The notes beneath the pieces were generated by a model. The model worked only from the letters and a program-made list of their open reading frames with translations. It ran no database searches and was not told the origin of the DNA. A DNA stretch of 38,250 nucleotides from a virus: the IMG/VR virus record IMGVR_UViG_3300030117_002348, positions 1 through 38,250 of that record; one strand, given 5' to 3'. Below, one piece after another: positions 12,514 through 18,521 of this stretch. The position numbers were made by a program, and so were the translations under genes. Position 1 is the stretch's first letter; the number at the start of each line of letters is the position of its first letter.

Positions 12514-13347
12514 ATGAACGATACAAAAATCGAACATGATATAAAAATAAAGGTACAAGTTGAAGTTACCTTAGAAGATTTAAAACTTCTTAAAAACATG
12601 ACAACAATAGGCGTACCAAACAAGTATGCAGCGTCAACAAATCCAACACAAAGATTACATTTTGTTATACAAAATGGACAGTGGTGGGCATGGAGTACGG
12701 ACTCGTACATACTGGCACTCACTAAATTCCATACGAATGTAAATTACAAAGTAAGGACTGATGACAGCGTCAACAGAATAAATGCAGTATGTGATAATTT
12801 AGTAGCAAGTGTAAGTGTTACAGATTTTGCACAAGATGTTACAGATATAAATAAGTATTACAAGAAGGAGGATATTAACGGTAATGCTTATTTAGAATTT
12901 GATGGTTATGCTAAAAAACTACCGCCAAAAACAAAACATTTTGACGATATGGAAATTATTGTTGGCGGCACAAACGATATTACAATTGATTTTGTAAACA
13001 TAAAAATAGAGAATGCGCCTACATACTCCGTACTAAATCGTGGTGATGTAGTTAAAAGTGCGCGTGATATGTTTTTAGAGTTTAGCAAGGACGTGCCTGG
13101 AGCATTAGAACCAGACAAACGTAGACCAATTACACACATACAATACTCGCCAACTCATCTTAAAAAGGTTATGAATTTTTTAACCTTCAACAGAGATGAT
13201 CACTTTACGTACATGTATAACTATGACGGTGTATTTGCTGACGCAGTTTTATTTGAGAAAACATGTAGCGGCACTGACACTGCAACAGAGAAATTTGCAT
13301 GGATCATGCCGCAACGTAGTGAGCATGACATACAGGAGGAGGAATAA
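12514..13347 (+). CDS. Divergent beta-sliding-clamp-like protein
   Basis: 277 residues, strong ribosome-binding site AAGGAGAG. Features reminiscent of DnaN: 'VQVEVTLEDLKLLKNM' near the start, 'LHFVIQNGQWWAWSTDSYILAL' (about 49-70, like the a-TDg-rLa turn), 'ITHIQYSPTHLKKVMNFLT' (about 209-227, like the fnp-yl-d-l segment), and the end 'FAWIMPQR' (about 261-268), close to the MPMR C-terminus of bacterial clamps. It is shorter than host DnaN (about 366). No polymerase or clamp loader is in the window. It could tether host or phage polymerase, or compete with the host clamp. Confidence 0.5.
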   Translation: MNDTKIEHDIKIKVQVEVTLEDLKLLKNMTTIGVPNKYAASTNPTQRLHFVIQNGQWWAWSTDSYILALTKFHTNVNYKVRTDDSVNRINAVCDNLVASVSVTDFAQDVTDINKYYKKEDINGNAYLEFDGYAKKLPPKTKHFDDMEIIVGGTNDITIDFVNIKIENAPTYSVLNRGDVVKSARDMFLEFSKDVPGALEPDKRRPITHIQYSPTHLKKVMNFLTFNRDDHFTYMYNYDGVFADAVLFEKTCSGTDTATEKFAWIMPQRSEHDIQEEE

Positions 13348-13529
13348 TGTTGATGGACAAAATACATTTATTTTTCTACAAAAAAATGATGACCAAAATA
13401 AAACAGTTAGAAAAAGAAAATGATTACTTAAGGAGAGTAAATGAGATTTTATGGTCTTATATTCCTGAATCAGATTACGAGCTTAATGAAAAAATTTCAA
13501 AAGAAATAAATGAAGTGGAGGCAAAATAA
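13347..13529 (+). CDS. 60-residue coiled-coil protein
   Basis: 60 residues, ribosome-binding site AGGAGGAGGA. Mostly one helix: 'MMTKIKQLEKENDYLRRVNEIL' (14-35) has heptad-like leucines, then acidic 'PESDYELNEKISKEINEVEAK'. TAATG overlap on both sides. Likely dimerises; function unknown. Confidence 0.45.
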   Translation: MLMDKIHLFFYKKMMTKIKQLEKENDYLRRVNEILWSYIPESDYELNEKISKEINEVEAK

Positions 13530-13741
13530 TGATTTATATTTTAAAAGCCATAGAAGGTAACACAGTTAGTTATATAAAGTATAAAACATTACAAGAAGCA
13601 GAACAGCAGCTTGTCATGTGGCAGAAGGAAGACATGGGAACGGCAGACGACACGATCCATACATTTGCTTCATGGCAAGGCGCGTTTTCTTTTATGTTTA
13701 CAGAAGCCAATAGATTAGGCAGCACGGATAACGAAATATGA
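13529..13741 (+). CDS. 70-residue early protein, unknown
   Basis: 70 residues with GGAGG before the ATG. Beta start ('MIYILKAIEGNTVSYIKYKT'), helix ('LQEAEQQLVMWQKED'), then 'TIHTFASWQGAFSFMFTEANRL'. Stop overlaps the next ATG (ATGA). Not recognised. Confidence 0.45.
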   Translation: MIYILKAIEGNTVSYIKYKTLQEAEQQLVMWQKEDMGTADDTIHTFASWQGAFSFMFTEANRLGSTDNEI

Positions 13742-13911
13742 CAGACGTAATAAACAAAGGTGCAATATTTAACTGTCCATATTGTTTAAAAATGTTAGAA
13801 GTAGAACATTTCCATTGGACTGCATTGGAATGTTTATATTGCAAACTTACTATTGATATGGAAGAATATATTAATAGTGATGAGGGCGCCTGGTTAAAGG
13901 AGGAAATATAA
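13738..13911 (+). CDS. 57-residue zinc-ribbon protein
   Basis: 57 residues with ATGA overlap at the start. Cys13-x2-Cys16 and Cys32-x2-Cys35 ('FNCPYCLKM' and 'LECLYCKL') give a canonical zinc ribbon, followed by an acidic helix. There is a His-x-His between the pairs. Such ribbons often contact RNA polymerase or nucleic acid. No further assignment possible. Confidence 0.55.
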   Translation: MTDVINKGAIFNCPYCLKMLEVEHFHWTALECLYCKLTIDMEEYINSDEGAWLKEEI

Positions 13912-14129
13912 TGGAGTATCACTTTAATGTACTAACCCATTTTATCTTCGGTACTTCTGGCGTAATGCTTGGATATTATTTTGCTAATGAAATGTGGAGA
14001 AATAAAAGAATGTGGGAATGGAAGAGCGTACAACAACAGATAAGACTCCAGGAAGCAGAGATAAACAGATTAGAGTCGATAAACGATACTTTAGTCGTGC
14101 AATTAAAGGAGCTACGCATGAGTAATTAA
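13911..14129 (+). CDS. 72-residue TM plus coiled-coil protein
   Basis: 72 residues preceded by AAAGGAGG (13896-13903), the exact complement of the loop of the candidate sRNA at 8912. Residues 7-27 (VLTHFIFGTSGVMLGYYFANE) can span the membrane; 39-70 form a coiled coil (VQQQIRLQEAEINRLESINDTLVVQLKELR). Last gene before the terminator at 14180. Possibly a membrane-anchored host-interference protein. Confidence 0.5.
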   Translation: MEYHFNVLTHFIFGTSGVMLGYYFANEMWRNKRMWEWKSVQQQIRLQEAEINRLESINDTLVVQLKELRMSN

Positions 14130-14132
14130 TTA

Positions 14133-14166
14133 GTGATCATAATTTTTTATATTTTTTTATGATCAC
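14133..14166. repeat. Perfect 10-bp inverted repeat (GTGATCATAA)
   Basis: Arms GTGATCATAA (14133-14142) and TTATGATCAC (14157-14166) are perfectly complementary with a T/A-only 14-nt spacer. It lies just before the stronger terminator and may be an extra terminator hairpin or a dyad operator. Confidence 0.5.
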
Positions 14167-14179
14167 ATACAACAAAGAG

Positions 14180-14216
14180 AGCAGCGCTTCCGCCCTTGCG
14201 CTGCTTTCTTTTTTTT
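14180..14216 (+). terminator. Strong rho-independent terminator
   Basis: Stem AGCAGCGC (14180-14187) with GCGCTGCT (14198-14205), perfect, 10-nt loop, then TTCTTTTTTTT. Ends the early operon that begins near 9003. Confidence 0.85.
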
Positions 14217-14219
14217 ATA

Positions 14220-14247
14220 TTGAATTATTTTTTTATATTGTTAAAAT
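14220..14247 (+). promoter_or_regulatory. Promoter of the ardA operon
   Basis: TTGAAT (14220-14225), 16-nt spacer, TAAAAT (14242-14247), with TG at 14239-14240 making it an extended -10 (TGTTAAAAT). It directly follows the terminator and precedes the gene at 14269 with a leader of about 15 nt. Confidence 0.5.
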
Positions 14248-14268
14248 TATTATTGGAAGGAGATAATT

Positions 14269-14460
14269 ATGACATGGGAATATCCCCAGAGATTAGACAA
14301 ACACTGTACAAATAAATATTCTGTTTACAGGAACAGAGTCAACGGCGCTTTAATACTTAGAAGCGCAGAAGATTATGCAACCTCTCAGGTATATATTGGT
14401 TACAGTATACGAGAAGCTAAACGAATGTTTAGAAACTATTTGAAGGAGATGAAAATATGA
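14269..14460 (+). CDS. 63-residue early protein, unknown
   Basis: 63 residues with ribosome-binding site GGAAGGAG. 'DKHCTNKYSVYRNRVNGALILRS' then 'SQVYIGYSIREAKRMFRNYLKEM': a beta hairpin followed by a basic helix. This arrangement resembles small DNA-mimic or DNA-binding folds but no family is recognised. Overlaps ardA by 4 nt (ATGA). Confidence 0.45.
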   Translation: MTWEYPQRLDKHCTNKYSVYRNRVNGALILRSAEDYATSQVYIGYSIREAKRMFRNYLKEMKI

Positions 14461-15038
14461 AACTACAAACAAAAGACTACCTAGAAATCTGTCCAGGTTG
14501 TCTTGCTTGTTACAATCAAGGGCGCCTTACTTTTTATTGGTTTAGGTTAAATAAAGAAACAACACTAAAACAAATTGAAGCAGCGCTTGATATTGAAGAG
14601 ATACACAAGAGAGCAAAGACACCGTACGCATGCGGCGGTGATGAAGTACACATACAAGATAATGATTTCAACGGCGGCGAGTATATGACCGCTAAAGAAA
14701 TTTATGGGTATGTAAAGCTGCTGCGCCTGGTACCTTCATTTGATTATGTAAGAGCATTTAAAGAAATCTATTTGATGAATGATGAATTTGAATGGTTCGA
14801 AGCTAGCGATATGTTTAAAAGATTCGCTGAAGATGTCATGACGTTTGACAGCGACAGAGAATTTAATACGCACCTGGAAGACATATTCACAGAGACACAC
14901 GGCATTAATGATGACCAAAACCCATTATTAAATCCATTAATAAATTATATACAATGGGACGCAGTAGTTAGAGATATGAAAATGGACTGGGAAGAAGTAG
15001 AAATTAGCGGCACAACATACGCATGGAGGAAATTATGA
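14457..15038 (+). CDS. ardA: ArdA-type antirestriction protein
   Basis: 193 residues, ribosome-binding site GAAGGAG. ArdA blocks type I restriction enzymes by mimicking DNA. The family layout is readable end to end: 'CLACYNQGRLTFYWFRL' (15-31), 'IEAALD', 'EVHIQDNDFNGGEYMTAKEIYGYVKLLRL' (about 64-92), 'FEASDMFKRFAED', 'FNTHLEDIFTETHGI' (about 140-154), and the dimer/C-terminal block 'NYIQWDAVVRDMKMDWEEVEISGTTYAWRKL' (163-193, matching Y-I-D-x-x-R-D in ArdA). Strongly acidic, as expected of a DNA mimic. Slightly longer than the classical 165-170 residues. Among the surest calls in the early region. Confidence 0.8.
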   Translation: MKLQTKDYLEICPGCLACYNQGRLTFYWFRLNKETTLKQIEAALDIEEIHKRAKTPYACGGDEVHIQDNDFNGGEYMTAKEIYGYVKLLRLVPSFDYVRAFKEIYLMNDEFEWFEASDMFKRFAEDVMTFDSDREFNTHLEDIFTETHGINDDQNPLLNPLINYIQWDAVVRDMKMDWEEVEISGTTYAWRKL

Positions 15039-15238
15039 AAAGAAACGAAGTATATAATTTGTTGTTAAATTTTGCTGAAGGAGTCGAAGCAGACACAACA
15101 GCAGCAAAGCAGGTTATGGGAGTCGGTCGAGCTATACGCATATTAGATAACAATATCCGTGAGGTGATCACTCCGCAGCAGAAAACAAAGTACGACAAAC
15201 TGATCACAAAAATAAATGAGCAGTATGAAGGAGTCTAA
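15035..15238 (+). CDS. 67-residue helical protein
   Basis: Start ATG at 15035 chosen because GGAGG lies 5 nt before it and it overlaps the ardA stop (ATGA); an in-frame ATG at 15023 would use up that ribosome-binding site. Helical content 'NEVYNLLLNFAEGVEADTTAAKQVMGVGRAIRILDNNIREV', possibly a small DNA-binding protein. Not recognised. Confidence 0.45.
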   Translation: MKRNEVYNLLLNFAEGVEADTTAAKQVMGVGRAIRILDNNIREVITPQQKTKYDKLITKINEQYEGV

Positions 15239-15239
15239 A

Positions 15240-15362
15240 ATGGAGCCAAAAGTGTATACAATGTTTGTATCATTTACAGCTATGAATATAAAACAAGCAG
15301 TAGAATATGTACAAAATTTAGATAATAAAGATATATTAAGCTGTATTGAGGTTGATGAATGA
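15240..15362 (+). CDS. 40-residue early protein
   Basis: MEPKVYTMFVSFTAMNIKQA followed by VEYVQNLDNKDILSCIEVDE, one beta strand, a helix and a strand. Good ribosome-binding site (GAAGGAG). Overlaps the next start. Function unknown. Confidence 0.45.
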   Translation: MEPKVYTMFVSFTAMNIKQAVEYVQNLDNKDILSCIEVDE

Positions 15363-15577
15363 TGAATAAGAAATGGAGATTTATGTTAAAAAAATACGAA
15401 GAGCCAAAAGTATATGGTCTCGGTTATGTCAAGATGTTACAAAAGGAAGTAATAAAAGATATAGCCAAATTATTTAATGACAAATGGGAAGACATGGAGC
15501 TAGGCAGCAGTCAAGCGGATTTGGTTGAATCAAAAGTTATTAAATCAATTAATGACAGCTTCGAAGAATTACGTTAG
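15359..15577 (+). CDS. 72-residue helical protein
   Basis: 72 residues starting MMNKKWRFMLKKYEE (either of two adjacent ATGs may be used). The rest is a charged helix-rich protein ('LQKEVIKDIAKLFNDKWEDMELGSSQADLVESKVIKSINDSFEELR'). A GAGG lies upstream. No motif recognised. Confidence 0.4.
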   Translation: MMNKKWRFMLKKYEEPKVYGLGYVKMLQKEVIKDIAKLFNDKWEDMELGSSQADLVESKVIKSINDSFEELR

Positions 15578-15602
15578 AATTAATTTAAGGAAGGAGAGAA
15601 TC

Positions 15603-15746
15603 ATGCCTAGCGTTAACGTAGATAGCGAAACATATTTCCAGATATGTTTTATTACTGCTAAATCTTTAATGACTGATGAGCAAAAAGCAGAGCTTGACAT
15701 CATTATTGATAAAAGATTAGATGATCATTTCAAGAATGCAAAGTGA
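15603..15746 (+). CDS. 47-residue early protein
   Basis: 47 residues from ATG at 15603, after AAGGAAGGAGAG, which makes this start far better than upstream in-frame ones. Sequence 'MPSVNVDSETYFQICFITAK' and 'SLMTDEQKAELDIIIDKRLDDHF': strand then helix. Unknown function. Confidence 0.45.
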   Translation: MPSVNVDSETYFQICFITAKSLMTDEQKAELDIIIDKRLDDHFKNAK

Positions 15747-15876
15747 GATATTCACAGCGCATAGTTATTGCTTGATTTGTAGAAATACATTCGAATATCA
15801 AACAGTAGCAAATCATTTTGAAATGTTCTGTTCGCCTGAATGTAACGAAGCGTATCATTCACCAGTGCAAGCGTAA
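15736..15876 (+). CDS. 46-residue Cys/His zinc-finger-like protein
   Basis: 46 residues overlapping the previous gene by 11 nt. Cys12-x2-Cys15 ('YCLIC') and Cys32-x3-Cys36 ('FCSPEC') with nearby His residues suggest a zinc finger of the 'FCSxxC' type, like the one at the N-terminus of the terminase here. Last gene before the terminator at 15900. Confidence 0.45.
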   Translation: MQSEIFTAHSYCLICRNTFEYQTVANHFEMFCSPECNEAYHSPVQA

Positions 15877-15899
15877 TATAATATACGTACGAGAGAGAG

Positions 15900-15924
15900 C
15901 GCCGCAGCAATGCGGCGTTTTCTT
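15900..15924 (+). terminator. Rho-independent terminator with GCAA tetraloop
   Basis: Stem CGCCGCA (15900-15906), GCAA tetraloop (GNRA type), TGCGGCG (15911-15917), followed by TTTTCTT. Ends the ardA operon. Confidence 0.8.
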
Positions 15925-16217
15925 ATGCCGTCTGGTCTCTTCTGGTTTATGGATCACCTGGACTGATCAGCGCCAGGCGTTTATGATCACAAAATGGATC
16001 TCCAAATAAATCTACGTGATCATCTCTTTTTTAAAAAATAGTACGGTATTTGTTAGGCGAACGCATGAGCCACACGTACACACACAACCGACTACAAACG
16101 GCAGCACCGCGCAGCATAACCAGGTATACAATATACACATAGTTACATAACCCCCATACCTTAATCTGGCGGCGCAGAAAATATGTATGAATACGTCAAT
16201 ATTTATATGGCAATTTG
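15925..16217. other. Non-coding region with GATC-rich patch
   Basis: About 290 nt with no credible gene. Between about 15948 and 16022 there are five GATC sites, most in TGATCA-like palindromic context, plus CCTGG...CCAGG arms (about 15957-15977) flanking one of them. The rest (16040-16200) has no clear pattern apart from C/A-rich tracts around 16060-16100. Could hold an operator, origin or packaging signal for the nearby terminase; nothing decisive is visible. Confidence 0.35.
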
Positions 16218-16294
16218 TGGAGGTGGTAGGAGTCGAACCTACGTTGGTTAGATGAGTATTTGGATAAGCATGTAACCCTTACCAGATCACCCCC
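16218..16294 (-). ncRNA. tRNA/tmRNA acceptor-domain-like RNA, no anticodon arm
   Basis: Read on the minus strand: a 7-bp acceptor stem (GGGGGTG with CACCTCC) whose third pair is G-T, the G3-U70 identity pair of alanine tRNA and tmRNA; discriminator A; and a perfect T-arm (GTAGG, loop TTCGACT, CCTAC). Length 77 nt, like a tRNA. However, no 7-nt anticodon loop on a 5-bp stem fits. The start GGGGGTGATCTGG resembles a tmRNA 5' end, whose D-loop has no stem, and nucleotides 18-49 form a long hairpin (GGTTA-C-ATG with CAT-C-TAACC, internal loop, TAT/ATA) in place of D and anticodon arms. CCA is not encoded. A minus-strand promoter is just upstream. Alternatives: degenerate tRNA or attachment-site remnant. 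Confidence 0.5.
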
Positions 16295-16302
16295 ATGTCT
16301 AC

Positions 16303-16331
16303 AGTATACTATATATAGTGTAGACTGTAAC
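16303..16331 (-). promoter_or_regulatory. Minus-strand promoter for the tRNA-like RNA
   Basis: On the minus strand: GTTACA (16331-16326), 17-nt spacer, TATACT (16308-16303). The predicted start lies about 2-5 nt before the first base of the RNA at 16294. The same segment forms a dyad (GTCTAC 16297-16302 with GTAGAC 16320-16325) around ACTATATATAGT, which could be an operator. Confidence 0.45.
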
Positions 16332-16613
16332 CATACTATATGTAGTTGTGCTATATATTGTATTGTATGGTGCAGAGTCTAGTAATGGACGTATCGATCC
16401 CTGTGTCACTCCCAACCCAAACCAGTTTATTAAGTGTAGTAACGACGAATGCTCTCTCTCTAATAAATAAAATGTGAGGAAGATCCCTCGACGGACGACT
16501 AAGGCGGTCCTGCTAATCCAACCTATCGATTACGAATCATTATCTTGTAGTGTTTGTATAGGCAGGAACACCACAATGCTTATCCTTGATATGGTACACT
16601 ATAGCAGAGAGAT
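16332..16613. other. Leader region before the terminase gene
   Basis: About 280 nt without a convincing gene. A short hairpin GGAC/GTCC lies around 16494-16511 and a GAGG/CCTC hairpin near 16476-16490. A weak -10-like TACACT/TATAGC occurs about 20 nt before the terminase ATG. This must contain the start of the structural operon and perhaps the packaging site, but neither can be assigned. Confidence 0.3.
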
Positions 16614-18521
16614 ATGTCAAATAACGAAAAAATCACTATCTGCACTGCAGACAATTGTTTAGTCCCATTACCAGAAGGTCGTAAGAAGTATTGTAGTGAT
16701 AGATGTTCTAAAAGAACAAGACAACGTGCCTGGCGTGCAAGTAAACCAACAACAGATCTACAAGTAGAAAAGACTGTAGATGAGAATGTACAGAAGCGTA
16801 GAGGAGACTACTACGCCATTATGAAGAAAAAAAATTTTTTTGACGACATTTTACAAGGTAATAAAACAAAAAAAGAAGTAGCAAACATACTAAGCTGCAG
16901 TCCGTCTACAGTGTCAAGAGCTGTTGCAGCATACTTAGAAGACGTAGAGAAGGAAGCAGCGATCGAACGACGTGGGGACCCATTCGAGCTGCAGGCAGAT
17001 GTAGACTCTTTTGTAGAGTTTCGTGATGAATATTTCTTGACAGAGCAAGGTAAAAATTATGAAACACCTGACTTTCAAAAGAAGTGGATTGGTGCTATCT
17101 TAGATAGTATACAACACGGTAAACGTTTAATGGTTCTGTCACCACCTAGACATGGTAAAACAGATCTACTAACACACTTTTGCGTATACATGATTTGTAA
17201 AAATCCAAACATACGTATCATGTGGTGCGGTGGTAACGAAGATATTGCACGTAACTCCGTAGGTGCTGTACTAGATCACTTGGAGAACAATGAAGGACTT
17301 ATACAAGATTACGGAGACTGGGACGGATTTAGACCTTCTAATCGCGGCGGAAAAAGTTGGTCGTCCAGTCAATTTACTGTTGCAACTAGAACAGTCTCTG
17401 GTATTAAGTCGCCAACTCTTGTCGCAATTGGAAAAGGAGGTAAGATCCTTTCCAGAGACGCAGACCTTATTATTGCAGACGACATCGAAGATCATGGCTC
17501 AACTGTGCAACCAAGTGCTAGAGAAAACACAAGAAACTGGTGGACAACAACTTTACAGAGTAGAAAAGAAGAACATACAGGAATGGTCGTTATCGGATCA
17601 AGACAACACCCAGACGATTTATACCATCATCTCTTAGAAAACAAAGCATGGGAAACTATTGTAGATCGTGCGCATGATTTAGAAGTACCACTAGAAGATG
17701 AGTCTATAGATCATAGTAAACACATGTTGTGGGCTAGTAAACGTACACATAAATGGTTAATGGAACAGTTAGCTGCTGCAGAGACTACAGGTGGTAGAAA
17801 TATTTTTGAAATGGTTTATTTAAACAAAGCTATACCAGAAGGTATGGAATTGTTTACAGCAGAGATGATAGATCAGTGTTTAGACAAGTCAAGAAAATTA
17901 GGAGACATACCACCAGGTACAAGTCTTATTGCAGGATTAGATCCTGCTAGTACAGGTTATCAAGCAGCAGTGTTATGGGCATATAATGTAAAAACACAAC
18001 AAGTATGGCTTGTAGATATGAAAAACGATCAAGGCGGTGGTATACAAAAAGCACATAATCTAATGAAGGAATGGTATGACAAATACTGGTTATCACATTG
18101 GATTATAGAAGAAAACGGATTCCAACGCGCTATAGGACAAGATAGAGATATAAAACTATGGGCAGCTAATCATGGTGTACGTATAGAAGGACACCAGACA
18201 TACAAAAACAAATGGGATCCTACATTCGGTGTAACAAGTATGGTAGGCATGTATGAACAAGAAAAAATAAATATACCGTATGCAGACGCAAAAACACAAA
18301 GACTTGTAAATATATTTAGACAACAGTTAATTTATTTTTCACAAGCAGGTGCAAGTAATTCACGTAATGTAAAAACAAAAACTGACTTAGTTATGGCTAG
18401 TTGGTTCCCTATGAAACGTATACGCACCAATGTAAAAATGATGTTAGCAGAAGCAGAGAGCGACTATACTCCTTCTTATAGTTATTACAAACAAAGCGAA
18501 TACAACGAGGTTTTTTGGTAA
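16614..18521 (+). CDS. Large terminase with N-terminal zinc finger and HTH
   Basis: 635 residues. The packaging motor: ATPase plus nuclease. Residues 10-31 hold a C-x4-C...'YCSDRC' zinc finger; about 82-110 read as a helix-turn-helix ('TKKEVANILSCSPSTVSRAVAAYL'), as found in small terminases. Walker A is 'LSPPRHGKTDLL' (about 174-185), Walker B 'ADLIIADDIED' (about 284-294), a coupling motif 'GMVVIGSRQHPDDLY' (about 322-336), and the nuclease domain starts with 'IAGLDPAS' (about 439-446), with 'KTDLVMASWF' near the C-terminus. No separate small terminase is obvious upstream, so DNA recognition may be built in. The ribosome-binding site is weak (AGAGAG). Confidence 0.9.
   Translation: MSNNEKITICTADNCLVPLPEGRKKYCSDRCSKRTRQRAWRASKPTTDLQVEKTVDENVQKRRGDYYAIMKKKNFFDDILQGNKTKKEVANILSCSPSTVSRAVAAYLEDVEKEAAIERRGDPFELQADVDSFVEFRDEYFLTEQGKNYETPDFQKKWIGAILDSIQHGKRLMVLSPPRHGKTDLLTHFCVYMICKNPNIRIMWCGGNEDIARNSVGAVLDHLENNEGLIQDYGDWDGFRPSNRGGKSWSSSQFTVATRTVSGIKSPTLVAIGKGGKILSRDADLIIADDIEDHGSTVQPSARENTRNWWTTTLQSRKEEHTGMVVIGSRQHPDDLYHHLLENKAWETIVDRAHDLEVPLEDESIDHSKHMLWASKRTHKWLMEQLAAAETTGGRNIFEMVYLNKAIPEGMELFTAEMIDQCLDKSRKLGDIPPGTSLIAGLDPASTGYQAAVLWAYNVKTQQVWLVDMKNDQGGGIQKAHNLMKEWYDKYWLSHWIIEENGFQRAIGQDRDIKLWAANHGVRIEGHQTYKNKWDPTFGVTSMVGMYEQEKINIPYADAKTQRLVNIFRQQLIYFSQAGASNSRNVKTKTDLVMASWFPMKRIRTNVKMMLAEAESDYTPSYSYYKQSEYNEVFW

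Noticed and set aside
15818-16009. 63-residue plus-strand ORF
   Set aside because: Runs through the end of the zinc-finger gene and the strong terminator at 15900; no start signal.
16218-16294. Canonical tRNA (for example Trp CCA, Val TAC or suppressor CTA)
   Set aside because: Each candidate anticodon loop was tried by hand; none gave a 5-bp stem together with a D-arm, so no anticodon is assigned.
16474-16662. 62-residue ORF overlapping the terminase start
   Set aside because: Overlaps the well-supported terminase start by 49 nt in another frame and lacks a ribosome-binding site.
17290-17637. 115-residue ORF inside the terminase gene
   Set aside because: Covers the Walker B region in another frame; no ribosome-binding site, and composition follows the terminase codons.
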